6,848 nucleotides of DNA from Anaerolineales bacterium (GTDB taxonomy: Bacteria; Chloroflexota; Anaerolineae; Anaerolineales; Villigracilaceae). Shown piece after piece: positions 5,956-6,848 of the stretch. The notes below the pieces were generated by a model. It searched no databases and was not told the origin of the DNA. It saw only the letters and a list, made by a program, of their open reading frames with translations. Position numbers and translations under genes: made by a program. The stretch lies in NCBI GenBank assembly GCA_028689195.1, contig JAQTWR010000148.1:1-6848 (forward strand), given 5' to 3'. Every line of letters begins with the position of its first letter. Position 1 is the first letter of the stretch.

Positions 5956-6647
5956 AACGGAATTGTAAAAAAGAACGAACTGCCCACGCCCGCCTCGCTC
6001 TCGAACCAGGTCTCGCCATCGTGCAAATCAACGATATGTTCGACGATTTTCAAACCAAGACCGAATCCCAGCCGCGGATCGTTCTTATCTGCAAGGATGG
6101 TTTCAAAAGGCTCGAAAACCAACTCCTGATCCGCTTCGGCAATGCCAATACCCGTATCAGATACTTCAAATAACACGTCGTTGGCTTCGCGCGAAACGCG
6201 CACGGTGACGCTTCCGCTTTCGGTAAACTTGACCGCGTTATGGATCAAATTCAACAGGACTTGCGAGAGCCGCGCGGGATCGGCTTCGATAGTCGGCAAA
6301 TTCTCGACAATATCTTCTTCAAGGATAATTTTGGGATTCATCTCGATCAGTTGATCGGCAATGGTCATTACGCCGTCCAGCAGGTCGTAAATATCCACCT
6401 CTTCGAGAGCGAGTTCCATTCTGTCTGTGACGGTTTCGGCGTAATCTTGAAAGTCGTTCACCTGCCCGATCAACGGCGTCAGCGCCGCAAGAACATGCTC
6501 GATTGGGTTATCTTTGATTTCAAGATAATCCTGCAATTCTTCGATGCGGTAGAGATCATTGACTTTTGATTGAGCATCCGCAAGCCCTGCGCGCAGGTAG
6601 TTTGACATTCTGTATAGATATTCGTTATATTTATTTTCATTGGACAT
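5952..6647 (-). CDS. Small soluble histidine-kinase-like protein with degenerate phosphoacceptor site
   Basis: 231 residues, no membrane segment and no sensor domain. The C-terminal half is a complete GHKL ATPase domain: N box LLNLIHNAVKF (131-141), G1 box DTGIGI (164-169), F box FEPF (178-181) and G2 box GFGLGL (194-199), ending in FFFTIPL. The N-terminal half (about 7-80) is predicted to be two helices of HisKA type. The segment RMSNYLRAGL (13-22) lines up with the usual MSHELRTPL, with Asn16 in place of the phosphoacceptor His. ATP binding is therefore likely, but classical autophosphorylation at that site is not. H51, at the start of the second helix, is the only His outside the ATPase domain. 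An AGGAG at 6655-6659 lies 7 bases before the ATG. The stop overlaps the CoA-transferase start by ATGA. No response regulator gene is in the window. It could be a regulatory pseudokinase or phosphatase-type partner; this is inference. Confidence 0.82.
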   Translation of the reverse strand: MSNENKYNEYLYRMSNYLRAGLADAQSKVNDLYRIEELQDYLEIKDNPIEHVLAALTPLIGQVNDFQDYAETVTDRMELALEEVDIYDLLDGVMTIADQLIEMNPKIILEEDIVENLPTIEADPARLSQVLLNLIHNAVKFTESGSVTVRVSREANDVLFEVSDTGIGIAEADQELVFEPFETILADKNDPRLGFGLGLKIVEHIVDLHDGETWFESEAGVGSSFFFTIPL

Positions 6648-6680
6648 TTTTCTGCTCCTGAAAATAATTACGCCTTTTTG

Positions 6681-6727
6681 GCAATAAGCGAAGGTGACAG
6701 TCGCTTATTGCAAGCGACTGTCACCTT
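6681..6727 (-). promoter_or_regulatory. Two overlapping alternative hairpins before the kinase-like gene
   Basis: Hairpin B pairs 6691-6706 with 6712-6727, 16 perfect pairs with a 5-base loop. Hairpin A pairs GCAATAAGCG (6681-6690) with CGCTTATTGC (6702-6711), 10 perfect pairs around 11 bases. They share bases 6702-6706, and the rest of each overlaps the other, so both cannot form at once. On the minus strand B is made first, then A becomes possible, about 30-80 bases before the kinase-like ATG. B may also end the upstream gene, though no clear U tract follows it on that strand. A regulatory role is inferred; the pairings are directly visible. Confidence 0.5.
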
Positions 6728-6761
6728 ATTTCCGATTTTACAATGCGAGCCTAAACAAGAA

Positions 6762-6848
6762 CTACGGCATCACTTTCACGTCGTTTTCGCGGACAACGAT
6801 TCTGAGCAAGTCGTAATCTCCAACGCGAATCTCAAACCCGCCTACGGC
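6762..6848 (-). CDS. C-terminal end of an unidentified protein (cut by window edge)
   Basis: On the minus strand the frame from the right edge is open for 28 codons and ends in TAG at 6764-6762. The tail contains VGGFEIRVGDYDLLRIVVREND and ends KVMP. The charged and hydrophobic alternation suggests a beta-strand-rich end, but I do not recognise a family. It has the same direction as the kinase-like gene and ends 114 bases before that gene's ATG, with the double hairpin between them, so it may be the preceding gene of the same unit. Because only the last codons are present, this call rests on position and open frame. Confidence 0.45.
   Translation of the reverse strand, partial: AVGGFEIRVGDYDLLRIVVRENDVKVMP

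Overview
The window looks like a chromosomal stretch of an environmental bacterium, most plausibly a member of Chloroflexota (Anaerolineae-like). This is inferred from protein style (a PMT-type membrane glycosyltransferase, a uroporphyrinogen-decarboxylase-like paralog, a CaiB/BaiF CoA-transferase, and a secreted GH114 protein with a jelly-roll module), moderate GC with many GCG-rich codons, and hairpin-type interspersed repeats. No rRNA or marker tree supports it, so the taxonomic call is tentative. There is no CRISPR array, tRNA, rRNA, transposase or phage gene.

Left part (1-2331, plus strand): three tightly packed genes that look like the end of one operon. They are the C-terminal part of a membrane-bound GT39/PMT-type glycosyltransferase (cut by the window edge), a URO-D superfamily protein overlapping it by ATGA, and rsmD (16S rRNA G966 N2-methyltransferase) overlapping the URO-D gene by 7 bp. 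A strong hairpin with a short T tract (2342-2378) follows. The glycosyltransferase gene carries an in-frame palindromic sequence (355-410) that resembles a dispersed intergenic repeat.

Middle (2332-2562): a gene-free spacer between convergent genes. It holds the rsmD hairpin and a composite inverted-repeat element (2395-2549) with 19-nt outer arms around an imperfect palindrome of about 95 bp. I see no protein-coding signal in it.

Right part (2563-6848, minus strand): read in transcription order from the right edge, it holds the last 28 codons of an unidentified gene, then a spacer with two overlapping, mutually exclusive hairpins. Next comes a small cytoplasmic histidine-kinase-like protein whose phosphoacceptor His position is Asn, followed by a family III CoA-transferase coupled to it by an ATGA overlap, and a terminator. 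Last is a secreted 689-residue protein with its own ribosome binding site and probable promoter. It is built of a jelly-roll module, a conserved-looking middle domain I cannot name, and a C-terminal GH114 (endo-alpha-1,4-polygalactosaminidase-type) domain.

The genes do not form one obvious pathway. The most interesting signals are the repeat inside a coding region, the composite palindromic element, the hairpin switch before the kinase-like gene, the degenerate kinase, and the altered catalytic motif of RsmD. No complete new system is evident.
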